This document shows, one piece after another, positions 17,038 through 27,100 of a stretch of 37,032 nt of DNA. The first letter of the stretch is position 1, and the number at the start of each line of letters is the position of its first letter. Below the pieces are notes generated by a model that searched no databases, had not been told where the DNA came from, and was given only the letters and a program-made list of their open reading frames with translations. The position numbers were made by a program, and so were the translations under genes. Location of the stretch: contig JBELML010000052.1 of assembly GCA_042095835.1 (NCBI GenBank), forward strand, positions 1-37,032. Reading direction: 5' to 3'. The DNA is from DATFKA01 sp042095835 (GTDB lineage: Bacteria; Bacteroidota; Bacteroidia; Chitinophagales; Saprospiraceae).

Positions 17038-18369
17038 TTATAAAATAGGGCCCTCTTTTTCGATCTCTTCGGTTAGAGGTTTTAAAGGCTCGATTTTTGG
17101 ACATAAAATCCAGATACTTGCCATTGCAATAATAGCCAAAGATGCCCCAATAATAAAGGCGGGGGTATAGTTTCCACCTGCGGTAAGGATCGGCACTAAA
17201 GCCGTCAAACCAAAGGCTCCTAGTTTAGCAGCTGTACCTGCGAAACCGGCTAATGTTCCGACTGTTTTCCCACCAAATAAATCACTAGGCAAAGTCTGTA
17301 CATTACCGATTGCCGTTTGGAAACCGAATAGGATGACTGCCATCAAGATAACAGCTGTACCTGGACTTCCTGGATTGGCCATAGCTAGCAAAGGTGGTAA
17401 CATAATGATACAACCCAAAGAAATGACCAATTTGCGAGTTCGGTCCACTGTCCATCCATTTTTAATGCGATTTTGGGCCAACAAACCTCCAAACCAGGCT
17501 CCTATCATGGCACCCACGTAAGGTACCCAAGCATAAAAACCGATAGCTTTTACGTCCATTTGATATACTTCATTCAAATAGATGGGAATCCATAAGACAA
17601 ATAACCACCAAATAGGATCTATCGCCGCAGAAGCTATGATCACGCCCCAGCTCTCCTTATGGGATAGCATTTTGGCAGTATCGGGGTTATAGCCTTCGTC
17701 GTGTTCGCCATCGCCATCCAAGTCTTGGTTTTCTTGTCCAGTCAGGATGTATTCCCGCTCTTCTTTCGTTATCCAAGGGTGTTTACTTGGAGGAGATTTG
17801 ACTAAAATCCACCAAGGGATAAGCCAAAGCAAACCCACCAAACCTACTACGATAAAAATATACTGCCAAGACAGATATATAGATAAAAGGCCGATAGCAG
17901 GGAAAGCAATAATACCTCCAATAGCTGCACCTGAATTAAATAATCCTTGCGCAAAAGCGCGTTCTTTAGTTGGAAACCATTCTGCGTTTCCTTTAGCAGC
18001 TCCAGGCCAGTTGCCCGCTTCTGCAATACCCAGGATAGAACGGAAAACACTTAAGCTCCATACCCCTCTTGCAAAGGCATGTAAGGCCGTAGCGATCGAC
18101 CAAAAGCCTATAGAGAGCGTAAACCCAATACGGGTACCTACTTTATCAAAAATCTTCCCAAAGATAGCTTGACCAAATGCATAGGAAAAAATAAAGACAT
18201 TGGAGATAATCGAATAAATTGATTTCCTTTGATCAGCTGTCTTATCTGGGTATAAATCTTCGGCAATATCTGGCCATAATACAGGCAGTGATTGCCGGTC
18301 AATATAGTTGATGACTGTTGCTAAAGCAATCAATCCAATCACCCACCACCGTAGTCCTTTCATTTTCAT
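17038..18369 (-). CDS. MFS transporter, hexuronate (ExuT-like) family
   Basis: A 12-helix major facilitator of about 443 residues. WVIGLIALATVINYIDRQ opens the first helix and is typical of the anion:cation symporter branch that takes up hexuronates. KIFDKVGTRIGF is the MFS loop 2-3 motif, and GIAEAGNWPGAAK lies in helix 4, also typical of this branch. I chose the ATG at 18369: the frame continues to 18468, but that stretch is low-complexity leader that aligns with the non-coding leader of the gene at 419. In this operon the likely cargo is DEH or alginate monomer crossing the inner membrane. It is followed by the two SDRs. Confidence 0.85.
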   Translation of the reverse strand: MKMKGLRWWVIGLIALATVINYIDRQSLPVLWPDIAEDLYPDKTADQRKSIYSIISNVFIFSYAFGQAIFGKIFDKVGTRIGFTLSIGFWSIATALHAFARGVWSLSVFRSILGIAEAGNWPGAAKGNAEWFPTKERAFAQGLFNSGAAIGGIIAFPAIGLLSIYLSWQYIFIVVGLVGLLWLIPWWILVKSPPSKHPWITKEEREYILTGQENQDLDGDGEHDEGYNPDTAKMLSHKESWGVIIASAAIDPIWWLFVLWIPIYLNEVYQMDVKAIGFYAWVPYVGAMIGAWFGGLLAQNRIKNGWTVDRTRKLVISLGCIIMLPPLLAMANPGSPGTAVILMAVILFGFQTAIGNVQTLPSDLFGGKTVGTLAGFAGTAAKLGAFGLTALVPILTAGGNYTPAFIIGASLAIIAMASIWILCPKIEPLKPLTEEIEKEGPIL

Positions 18370-18506
18370 GTGTTCAAAAATTAATTCATGACTTAAAAAT
18401 GAAGCTATTAATGAATTTTTAAACCCATGTAACCGCTTCGCTTTCGCATGAACTTTTTTAATCATCACCGATTGGTGATTGTATGATTAAATAAGATCAT
18501 GCTCAT
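18370..18506 (-). promoter_or_regulatory. Shared leader element, copy B
   Basis: Read on the minus strand, this repeats the organisation of copy A at 298-418: ATGAGCATGATCTT (18506-18493), a hairpin (arms ATCACC/GGTGAT around 18466-18481), GCGAAGCGGTTACAT (18440-18426), then an A/T-rich stretch including CTTCATTTTT up to the ATG at 18369. The last block ends 56 bases before the start codon, as in copy A. The hairpin sequence differs between copies while the flanking blocks are identical, which suggests that structure, not sequence, is kept in the middle. Confidence 0.55.
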
Positions 18507-18542
18507 GTCATCTGTTTAAAATTTATGCAAATGCTGGAAAGC

Positions 18543-18583
18543 TAAGTTTTTGCAGAAATTTTAAACCTCTGCAACCGCTCTGC
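18543..18583 (-). repeat. Partial tandem copy of the leader (copy C)
   Basis: On the minus strand AGCAGAGCGGTTGCA followed by GGTTTAAAATTTC closely matches AGCGAAGCGGTTACA with GGTTTAAAAATTC in copy B, about 143 bases further along. It begins three bases after the kdgF stop codon. It looks like a diverged tandem duplication of the 3' half of the leader. Confidence 0.5.
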
Positions 18584-18586
18584 TTT

Positions 18587-18934
18587 TTATTGTAAAAAAT
18601 CCTCTCGGTGAGGGCTGAATACATCAATCAATTGCCCATCTTTGGTGCAGGTACAACCGTGCATCACCATGGGTGGAATATAATAGGAATCGCCGGCTTT
18701 AATTGTTTTCACCTGATCGCCAATGGTCATTTCAAATTCGCCACTTTGAACGTAGGTCACCTGAGAATGATGATGGTTGTGTAAATCACCTACACCACCT
18801 GCTTTAAAATCAGCCACGACCAACATGATTTTATCATCATAGCCGTGTATTTGTCGGCGCAGGAGCGGGTTCACTTGTTCCCATTCCATCTCCTCTTTGA
18901 AGAAAAACTCTCTGCTTGCTTTTACTGTACTCAT
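18587..18934 (-). CDS. kdgF: KdgF, cupin enzyme for unsaturated uronate ring opening
   Basis: A 115-residue single-domain cupin. KdgF converts the 4,5-unsaturated uronate monomers released by alginate or pectin lyases into the linear ketone form. The metal-site pattern is visible: LHNHHHSQVTYVQSGEFE (near residue 51) and the second motif GDSYYIPPMVMHG (near 81), followed by the typical C-terminal DVFSPHREDFL. Length and both ends fit the family closely. It lies 18 bases after the PL17 lyase, exactly where its substrate is made. A diverged leader repeat follows its stop codon. Confidence 0.93.
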   Translation of the reverse strand: MSTVKASREFFFKEEMEWEQVNPLLRRQIHGYDDKIMLVVADFKAGGVGDLHNHHHSQVTYVQSGEFEMTIGDQVKTIKAGDSYYIPPMVMHGCTCTKDGQLIDVFSPHREDFLQ

Positions 18935-18952
18935 TTTCTTATGTTTAGTTTT

Positions 18953-21235
18953 TTAATCGTTCTTTAAATAGAAGGCTCCTTTCCAGCTCAGTTCTTCATC
19001 ACCTATTTTCAAGCGATGAGTCGATTCGGTAGAAGCCTCTTCGTTGGCGATGGCCAGCGTCCAACTTTTGCCAGACTGATGTTTGATTTGTACCACTGTA
19101 TATGCCTCCGCATCCTCAAGAATGGTTACAGCAGCTATTTCACTGAAGGGTTGCATTGGAATCTCTGATACGGGGTCATAGGTTCCGTGCGACTCTATGA
19201 CAGATGCAAAGAGCGTTGAGCGAGCTTTCCTTCTTAGAATAAAAGCCGGATCACGACGCAGATTAAAGTGGGGATCATTGGCACCTGCTCTGGCTAAAAT
19301 CATTTCATCATTAGGCAGCGAAGCCGCTGTCAGCGTAAATATATTTCCTCTTACTTGCCCACCACCGTCTCCTTGGTGAGTAAACCAAGTAATCTGATGG
19401 CCTGCCTCTCCTGATTGCCCGCTGGCTTCCTCCCAAAGATGCTGATAGCCGTGAGCATTCCCAAGCGGTGTCAGGCGCTTTGTTTGAGGTGTATACTCAA
19501 AACTAGTAGAAAGCAACTGGCCTTGAAACCAAGTGGGTAAATCGTATTGATTTTCTTGCTCAGCTGCTACCCGAAAAACATCAATCAGTAATGGATTTTT
19601 CAGGCTTTCGTCTTTCAATAAAACCCAAGTCCGCTGCATTTGAGTATTCGGATAGGCGTGCAAGTCTTTAGCACTAACTGCCTGTATATTCGGATTTTTT
19701 ATATCGAAAAAATAATGATCAGGGTGGCTAGCTTCGGCCGCCTTTACCTGGCCCTCATGGTGAGAAGTTTCATTGATGACCAGGGTATTATGAGCGATAC
19801 TTTGCTTGGCAAAACTTTGATTCTCTGGCAGGTAGCGCCCTCCTCCTTTTTGATCTATATTGACCCAGCGAGCAGAGCCATAATCTTGTACGACCTCCCC
19901 ATTTTCATCATAAAGCGAAAACCCTAGTTTATCAAAATGTCCATGTCCCATACCGTGGGCAGCGTATTTGGCTACGACACATATTTCCTCTCCTTGCGCA
20001 TTATTGGCTCTTAAAATGCCTAGTCCACCATGTTCTCCATCGGCACCATCGCGATAGACGATAGATTGATGTTCAAATGCTTGGCTTAGACCCTTGGCGA
20101 TATCTACTGCGGTTGTAAAACCTGCCTCATCGAGGGTCACGCGACCTTGTTTCTCTGCAATAGACAATAACATAGGGTCTTTTCCAAAATCGAGGTAGGC
20201 AATATCTACTGCTGCGACCACTTCACGCGAGTTCCAGGACATTCCTTTTTGGGCATCATTGATTGGAAAGAATCTGCCTTGTGCATCCGTTTCATATAGG
20301 AGCGAATAGATAGATTTCTTCAAGATTCCATCTCGATAGTCATAGATCTGCAAATCTGGACGATTATTGGCCAGGGATTTGGCAAACAATAAAAAGGGCG
20401 TCATCGCATAGCGCAGATAATAAGGCCCTTCTGTAAAATGTCCATCAGAAGAAAAGGAGAAATCCATTTGCGCCAAGAAGCCCGCTTTTGATTGACCTTT
20501 TACTTTGATAAATCCGCCATCATTATCTACCATACTGTTATCTAAGCCATCATCCTTTAAGCCGTACAAAGCACGTTGAATCAACTCTTCATCTCCCATC
20601 GCCAGGCCCATCATACCTACGGCTGCATTCGCCCAGGTACTATGGTTGTGGATGCGATTAAAAAACTTAGGATTTTCTACAGAAATAAAATCCGCCATTG
20701 GGCGAAAAAGGTTTTGCTCTAGTTCCTCTCGCTCTTTTGGGGTCAGAAAATCATAAATGGCATCATAAGCTTGGCTACAATACACCAACCAGTTGGCATC
20801 ATTTAAACACTGCCAAAAGATTTTGCCAGTAGCATAGCTTCGATCCGTAGGATGAATGGGTAAGGTGGGATACATTTTAGCGTATTCCAAAAAGACATCC
20901 CGAATATAGATGGCATATTTTTCGTCGGCGGTGATTTGGTATAAACTCCCTGCTTTCTGAAGAATGAAGAAGTTCTTTTTGTGGCGCTCATGCGTATAAC
21001 CACCCGCCATATCTTTGGGAATGGGTACAAAAATGCCGGCGGCTATTTCTGCATCTACTTCTGTTTGAGTCTGTTCTAGAACCTGCTTAAAAAGTGGTGC
21101 CTCTTGTTTAGCATTTCGAATACGCTCTACCCCTTTTTTGGTTAAAATCAAATTGGGGTGCCCTTGAGCATAAGCGCAAAGACTTATAGCACAAAGCACT
21201 AGGATAAGGAATGGTATTTTATTAAAGTTATGCAT
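18953..21235 (-). CDS. Oligoalginate lyase, polysaccharide lyase family 17
   Basis: A secreted protein of about 760 residues. The ATG at 21235 gives a clear signal peptide (hydrophobic IPFLILVLCAISLCAYA, then Q), whereas the longer frame to 21319 starts with GTG and has no signal, so I prefer 21235. The N-terminal alpha/alpha toroid shows the Asn-His pair at 197-198 in FFNRIHNHSTWANAA and FTEGPYYLRYAM near residue 267, both matching the active site of PL17 enzymes such as Alg17C. The C-terminal half is a heparinase II/III beta domain with HGMGHGHFDKLGFSLYD near 424. It should release unsaturated monouronates from oligo-alginate in the periplasm or at the surface. It follows the Nramp-like gene by 83 bases. 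Confidence 0.9.
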   Translation of the reverse strand: MHNFNKIPFLILVLCAISLCAYAQGHPNLILTKKGVERIRNAKQEAPLFKQVLEQTQTEVDAEIAAGIFVPIPKDMAGGYTHERHKKNFFILQKAGSLYQITADEKYAIYIRDVFLEYAKMYPTLPIHPTDRSYATGKIFWQCLNDANWLVYCSQAYDAIYDFLTPKEREELEQNLFRPMADFISVENPKFFNRIHNHSTWANAAVGMMGLAMGDEELIQRALYGLKDDGLDNSMVDNDGGFIKVKGQSKAGFLAQMDFSFSSDGHFTEGPYYLRYAMTPFLLFAKSLANNRPDLQIYDYRDGILKKSIYSLLYETDAQGRFFPINDAQKGMSWNSREVVAAVDIAYLDFGKDPMLLSIAEKQGRVTLDEAGFTTAVDIAKGLSQAFEHQSIVYRDGADGEHGGLGILRANNAQGEEICVVAKYAAHGMGHGHFDKLGFSLYDENGEVVQDYGSARWVNIDQKGGGRYLPENQSFAKQSIAHNTLVINETSHHEGQVKAAEASHPDHYFFDIKNPNIQAVSAKDLHAYPNTQMQRTWVLLKDESLKNPLLIDVFRVAAEQENQYDLPTWFQGQLLSTSFEYTPQTKRLTPLGNAHGYQHLWEEASGQSGEAGHQITWFTHQGDGGGQVRGNIFTLTAASLPNDEMILARAGANDPHFNLRRDPAFILRRKARSTLFASVIESHGTYDPVSEIPMQPFSEIAAVTILEDAEAYTVVQIKHQSGKSWTLAIANEEASTESTHRLKIGDEELSWKGAFYLKND

Positions 21236-21318
21236 AGTTTTGATTTCTAATAGAAGCTTATAACTATCCTTTGAAAACAGCGGCCAATCTATAGAAATAC
21301 TTTTAGGTTTATCATACA

Positions 21319-22584
21319 CTAAAACTGCCCAATGATAGCTACAGCCCCATTGTAGGAAATCACACAGGCGAATATAAGGGCCAATACAATGCCTATATTC
21401 AAAGCCCAGCCCGCTTTTTGCGCACCCATCAACTCTTGCTTATTGATCAAGATCAGCATACCAACAATCACCAAGGGTAGCACAAAGACGTTAAATACCT
21501 GAGTCAGAATCTGTGCATTGATGGGATTAGCACCAAAAATCGGAACGGCCAAACCTACAATACAGGCTATACCTGTTAATATCTTGAACTGCCTCGAAGA
21601 GGTATCCAGTTTGCCCTGCTGATAATCAGCTATCATTAATGGTGTAATCATGAGAATGGGGAATACTGAAGATAGCCCTGCTGCTAAAGTACCCATAAAA
21701 AATATAGCAATCGCATACTTTCCGGCTATGGGTTCGAGTGCGTAGACCATATCGAGAACTTTGTTGACAATTTTCCCATCTTTATAAAAGGCATCCATTG
21801 CTACGGCCATTATAGAGCCACTAATAATGAAGATGAGTATGGCTGCCCAGAGGGCATCTTTTCTTTGTTTACTGAGGTCATTTTTAGTCCATCCTTTACC
21901 TTGGATAAATAAGGGGCGAGAGATAAAGGTAGCGGCGGCCATGGTTGTGCCTACAAAAGCGGCAACCAGCATTTTACCACCTTCTACTTGTGGGACAGAA
22001 GGAATAAATCCTTTTACTATTTCTTTGGGGTCAGGTAATACAACAAATAAGGAAAGTAAAAAAGATAGGCCCATTAGGGAGACAAAAATGACTAATATTT
22101 TTTCAAAAATGGAGTATTTGCCTACCCACAGTACGGCATACATAATGGATATAATAACAATCGCTACTCCAAGTACCCACCAGTATTCGTGCCCATCAAT
22201 GGCGGGGATGAACAGGGATAAGGTTTCGACAATGGCGTTGGCAGAGATGCCTAAAATTCCGATTAGTGAGTTCCATTGTCCAAAGGAAATCCCCAAAATT
22301 ATTAATATGGATACCAGATGGCCTAGTTTCAGATGCTTTCGGAATGCAAATAAGGCGGTTTCGCCGGTGACCAAATAGTACCTTCCATAAGCTTCCATTA
22401 ATACCCAAGAAAATAAACAGCTTAATGCCAATACCCAAAGCAGTTGCATCCCATAGGTGCTACCCGCCACAATCATGGAGGTCACACTACCTGTACCAAT
22501 GGTATAGCCGATGGCAAAGATGCCAGGACCAATACCTAATAACATCAGGTAGAATCGTTGGAGTATGGTTTTATTTTGTGGCAT
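21319..22584 (-). CDS. Nramp-fold transporter lacking the metal-binding motifs
   Basis: A 421-residue inner-membrane protein with about 11 hydrophobic helices and overall Nramp (SLC11) similarity, including GIGPGIFAIGY in helix 1 and FMGTLAAGLSSVFPI further on. The two motifs that bind metal in true Nramps are absent: DPGN of helix 1 is replaced by IGTG (about 29-32), and MPH of helix 6 by AAA (about 216-218) in GTTMAAATF. It is therefore unlikely to carry Mn2+ or Fe2+ in the usual way. It is the first gene after the SusD terminator, directly before the PL17 lyase, so a role in taking up uronates or another small molecule is possible. Automatic annotation would probably call it a divalent-metal transporter. 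Confidence 0.75.
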   Translation of the reverse strand: MPQNKTILQRFYLMLLGIGPGIFAIGYTIGTGSVTSMIVAGSTYGMQLLWVLALSCLFSWVLMEAYGRYYLVTGETALFAFRKHLKLGHLVSILIILGISFGQWNSLIGILGISANAIVETLSLFIPAIDGHEYWWVLGVAIVIISIMYAVLWVGKYSIFEKILVIFVSLMGLSFLLSLFVVLPDPKEIVKGFIPSVPQVEGGKMLVAAFVGTTMAAATFISRPLFIQGKGWTKNDLSKQRKDALWAAILIFIISGSIMAVAMDAFYKDGKIVNKVLDMVYALEPIAGKYAIAIFFMGTLAAGLSSVFPILMITPLMIADYQQGKLDTSSRQFKILTGIACIVGLAVPIFGANPINAQILTQVFNVFVLPLVIVGMLILINKQELMGAQKAGWALNIGIVLALIFACVISYNGAVAIIGQF

Positions 22585-22594
22585 TAGCTTGTTT

Positions 22595-22633
22595 AAAAAA
22601 GCAGGCTGCCATCTCCTGATTAGACAGCCTACT
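22595..22633 (-). terminator. Intrinsic terminator between susD and the Nramp-like gene
   Basis: On the minus strand an 11-pair stem (AGTAGGCTGTC with GGCAGCCTGCT, two G-U pairs) encloses a 12-base loop and is followed by a run of T. It lies about 75 bases after the susD stop and just before the Nramp-like start. It should reduce read-through from susCD into the catabolic genes. Confidence 0.75.
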
Positions 22634-22706
22634 TGTACAATGTATGAAACTTAATTGTAGACAATCAACTATAGATTGGTTGCTGTTTGTCTGTCCTATT
22701 TACTAT

Positions 22707-24008
22707 TTAGTAGCCATCATTTTGGGTAATTACCCCAAAGCTTGATAATACTTCTGAAACTGGAATAGGGAAGACATAATATCTGTTATCTACCGATTCT
22801 CCCATTTCAGCATTTACCGTACCGGTACGTACTAGATCAAACCATCTCTGACCTTCAAAAGCAAGCTCTAGCCTTCTCTCCTCTTGGATAGCTTGTCTGA
22901 TATCAGCTTGACCAGATGCCGTTGAATTATCTAGACCTGCTCTAGTTCTAATCTTATTCAATTCTACTAGCGCTGTAGCAGAACTTCCATTCTCATTTAA
23001 TGCTTCAGCATATAAAAGGATAACATCAGCTAGACGTAATTCAATCCAGTCGTGATCTGGTCCTCCATCTTGAGGAAATTTAGGAGATGCCATGACATCT
23101 TCGTTGATAGTCACTGCTCTTCTTAAATCTCCAGGGCTTGCGTCAAAAGCAGCAACAAGGTCTGCATCTAATGGATTCAAAGACTTGGTATCTAATCCAC
23201 CTGACCAAGACCAGAACTCCGAAAATCCGTATTCATCTACGATAGAGCTAGAAACCTGGGTCGCGAAGATAATTTCTGAATTCAAATCATTAGCACCACC
23301 AAAAATATCAGCGAAATTGTCTTGTAGACTAATACCTGCCGAAGCAGCTCCGTTGACTACAGCTGCTAATTGAGATTCAGCACTACTGAAATCCCCTAGC
23401 TGCATGTATACTTTTCCTAGCATTCCTTGGGCAGCATACTTAGATGCTCTTCCATCTACAATATCAGTACCTAAAGCAGCAATAGCATCTTCAAAATCAG
23501 GAATAATCACATTATTGTAGACATCAGCTGCCGATTGTCTCACTAGGATAGACCCATCTGAAGTACTAGGTGCAGCAGAAAGATTCACGGTCACATCACC
23601 AAAAACACGTACCAATTTGAAATAAGACAAAGCTCTTAAGAATTTAGCCTCGCCCACTTCTGCGGCATCTGTAGAATTTTCGATAACATTATTGGCACTC
23701 AGGATAGACTTGTATAAAGCCGTATAAAGTGGTCCGAAAAACTGATCCTCCATAGCTGTCAAGCCAGGACCGAATTCATCAAATTCAGTATAAGGTGGCT
23801 CGAACATGAAAGCATTATCTGCTCTAAAATCTCCCATCACCGCCATCGGTGTTACAGAACCATGTTGGTAGAAATAGGCTGCATTCAATACGCCCTCAAA
23901 GTCTGTTAAAGAATCTGAACTGGCAATATTGGATGGAAACTGATCCAGATCGTTGTCACATGCCGTAACAAACAGCAGTGCCACCAATACTATATATAAT
24001 CTTTTCAT
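22707..24008 (-). CDS. susD: SusD/RagB family surface glycan-binding lipoprotein
   Basis: A 433-residue outer-membrane lipoprotein (signal ending FVTAC, Cys17). It is the lid and sugar-binding partner of the SusC channel. Family features include an N-terminal region with SSDSLTDFEGVLNAAYF, the TPR-like helices with KFLRALSYFKLVRVFGDV (near residue 123), and the C-terminal ELRLADVILLYAEALNENG and EERRLELAFEGQRWFDLVRTG. It is somewhat shorter than the usual 500-550 residues. It follows susC by 105 bases with a stable hairpin between, and is followed by a terminator. In this locus the ligand is probably oligo-alginate. Confidence 0.92.
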   Translation of the reverse strand: MKRLYIVLVALLFVTACDNDLDQFPSNIASSDSLTDFEGVLNAAYFYQHGSVTPMAVMGDFRADNAFMFEPPYTEFDEFGPGLTAMEDQFFGPLYTALYKSILSANNVIENSTDAAEVGEAKFLRALSYFKLVRVFGDVTVNLSAAPSTSDGSILVRQSAADVYNNVIIPDFEDAIAALGTDIVDGRASKYAAQGMLGKVYMQLGDFSSAESQLAAVVNGAASAGISLQDNFADIFGGANDLNSEIIFATQVSSSIVDEYGFSEFWSWSGGLDTKSLNPLDADLVAAFDASPGDLRRAVTINEDVMASPKFPQDGGPDHDWIELRLADVILLYAEALNENGSSATALVELNKIRTRAGLDNSTASGQADIRQAIQEERRLELAFEGQRWFDLVRTGTVNAEMGESVDNRYYVFPIPVSEVLSSFGVITQNDGY

Positions 24009-24031
24009 TTTTTAAAAATTTGAAATTGTTG

Positions 24032-24100
24032 GACAATTTTTGCGGTCATCAATGCTTAAAGTCATGCGACACTAGCAGATTGCTTTCCGCAAAAATTATC
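24032..24100 (-). other. Stem-loop in the susC-susD intergenic transcript
   Basis: Arms at 24032-24045 and 24087-24100 (GATAATTTTTGCGG with CCGCAAAAATTGTC on the minus strand) can form 14 pairs including one G-U, enclosing about 41 bases. The one mismatch is a G-U wobble only on the coding (minus) strand, which fits an RNA structure. It may protect or tune the susC/susD mRNA or mask susD translation. Confidence 0.5.
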
Positions 24101-24113
24101 GTAGAAGGATTTA

Positions 24114-27100
24114 TTAAAAGTTAACGTTCAGACCAAAGGTGAAACTTCTTACTACTGGACTTGCACCTACTTGTACACCGTAAGTGGTAGGTCCTAGGTA
24201 TCCACCATTAGTGGTTTCAATTCCCTCTGGATTGAAAGAAGTATAATCGTCACCCATTAGATAGAGCAAGTTGGTAGCAGCAGCGTAGATACGTACAGAA
24301 CCTAAGCCTGCTTTGCTCACTACATCTGGCTTGAGCGTATAACCAATGGTCATATTTCTTAATGCTAAATAAGAAGCATCTTGAATCATGGCATCTGTTT
24401 GATCTCTATTACGTGCGTAGTGCTGTCCGTTGTGATCAGCAATACCATCGCCTTCTGAGTCAAAACTGTCGCGTAATCTACCTCCCCACTGAGAGTTGTA
24501 GTAGAGTGGATCAATGTTGAAAACATCTCCACCTTGAGCACCTTGGAATTGTAGAGAAACATCAAAATTCCGGAAGGTCATTTGTGTATTTAAACCCCAG
24601 TAAAAATCAGGTGTATTTTGTCCAATTTTCACCAAATCTCCACCTTCTTCTACGGTTCTTGTACGATCAATGACACCATCGCCATTTTGATCTACGACGT
24701 AGCTTTCACCACTATTGATACCGTTATTTCTAGTAGGATCTTCTACCCATTCCATTTCGACCATTCCGATGGTTTCCAAGCCCCACATCTCACCAATCTC
24801 ACCACCAACATAGTTTCTGAAGACAGGTCCTCTACCACTCTGACCATAAATGGTTGGCGCTAATTCAGTCAAGCCACCCAGGTCTGTAATTTCAGTATTT
24901 ACGGTAGAAAGGTTAGCACTTACATCCCAGCGGAAATCGCTATTATTAACTAATGCTGCCCCTAATTCAAGTTCAACACCAGAGCTTTTCACATCACCTG
25001 AGTTCAAGGCGATAGAAGTCGTACCTAACACTTCTGATACACTTTGATTGATGAGGATGTCTTCGATATTAGACGTATAATAATCTATACCAATGGTAAA
25101 GCGATTACCTAGAAAACCTAAATTGATACCGTAGTTGGTTTCGGTATTCGTCTGCCAAGTCAAATCTGGATTAGCAATATCTGAAGGGATCAAGAATGCA
25201 TTCCCAAAAACAGATGCCTGAGGATTTAAAAGGCTCAAAGAATTGTAGGCCCCTAAGAAAGAGGTTGTTCCTAAGGAACCATTACTGAATCTTAGCTTCA
25301 GGTCTGTCAAGAAATCAGAATTGTAAAATGCTTCATTGTGTACATTCCAACCTAAAGAGATGGCTGGGAAAGTCTCAAATCTGTTATTAGCTCCAAAACG
25401 AGAATCTCCATCTCTTCTGAGTGACACAGAGGCTAAATAACGATTGTCATAAGCATAATTAATTCTTCCGAACACACTTCTTCTGGCAATAATTTCCTTT
25501 CTTTCCGAAACGGAGATATCAGCAGGGTCAAGTAAAGCAAAGTTCTGTGGTTGGCCAAATGGCACATTCGTACCATTCAAAGCGATACCGCTGATGTAGA
25601 AATTTTGAAACTCCATACCCGCAACAGCCGAGAGATCGTGTCTGCCGAATGTTTTTGCAAAATTCAAAGTCGTTTCACTTAAAACAGATGATCTTTTTAC
25701 ATCATTCTGGTTCAAACGCGTTTGAGTAGTTCGTGCTCTAGAGTCAAACTCCAGACCTCTCCAGAAGAAATCGCGGGTATCTCTGATGTCGCCACCAAGT
25801 ACCGTTTTGATGCTCAACCCATCTACAATGCTGTATTGTAGATAAGAGCTTACATTACCAAAGTAAGTTTTTTGGAAACGATCTGTATTATCAAGTTTAG
25901 TTGCAGGACCGGCATCACCTGATCCGCCGATACCATTACCACTTCTACCATAGTGCCAATCTTGAGCAGTCATACCTGGCTGAAGGGTGTAAATGCTGCT
26001 ATTCCAAGGAGCACTGCTACCACCTCTAAAACCAGAATCAAAAGAAGAATATCCTAATGATTGTGCTTGCTGATCAAGCTGCTGCACAAAAGCAATCGAC
26101 TCTTCGGTATGATAAATAGGGTGCACGCTATAGGCTCTCAAAAGGTCTCTCATGTCATGACCTACGATTTCTCTATCGCCCACAAATCCATTGATATTGA
26201 TGCCTGTTCTGAAGCGATCGCTTAATTTCGCATCAACGTTGATACGAGCGTTGTATCTCTCAAAACCCTGATTGATCACAATACCTTGTGTATTCAGGTA
26301 ACCTACAGAGGCGTAGTAGTTCACATCATCTGAACCACCACTAATACTCAAGTCGTGGCTAGTACTACTACCAGAGCGGAAAAGCCAATCTTCAACTGCC
26401 TGAACATCAGGAGAATTTTTAAAGGCATTTAATCTGTAATTGAATAAATCAGGATCAACCTCAGAGACATCAAAAGTACCATCAGCGATACCATTCTCAA
26501 TGGTAGTCGCCCACTCGCCTGAAGTTGGGTTGATATTGTCTTTTACATATCTGCTAGAAGTACTCACGTAGGCATTATAGCTAATACTCGCCTTACCTGA
26601 TTTTCCTTTCTTGGTGGTCACTAAGATAACACCGTTGGCACCTCGCGAACCATAGATTGCAGCTGAAGCAGCATCTTTCAGTACTTCTAAGCTTTCAATA
26701 TCATTGGGATTAATAGTGGCTAGACTACCTGAAATGGGATAACCATCTACTACGATTAGCGGATCGGAATCTCCCGAAATAGAAGAAGCAGCTCTAATTT
26801 GAATTTTTGGGTCTGCACCTGGTGCACCATCTTGATTTTGAATCAAGACACCTGCCAATTTTCCAGCTAAAGCATCATCTACACGATTAGCCTGAATAGC
26901 AGCGATATCTGTACCGCCCACTTGTGCAATAGCCCCTGTATTGTGGGATCTTTTACGTGTACCATAACCCACAACAAGTACTTCGTCTAGTAGCTCATCA
27001 TTTACTTCTAAAGTAATATCAATGACTGATCTACCGGCAACTTCTACCTCTTGCTCTCTCATACCAGTATAGCTATAGATGAGTATATCATCAGCAGCAG

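Noticed and set aside
18370..18468. N-terminal extension of the MFS transporter by 33 residues
   Set aside because: The extension aligns with the non-coding leader of the gene at 419, and the protein family starts at MKMKGLRWW.
21236..21319. N-terminal extension of the PL17 lyase with a GTG start
   Set aside because: It removes the signal peptide from the N-terminus; the ATG at 21235 gives a normal one.
21319..22584. Plain annotation as a manganese/iron Nramp transporter
   Set aside because: Both diagnostic metal-binding motifs are replaced (IGTG for DPGN and AAA for MPH).
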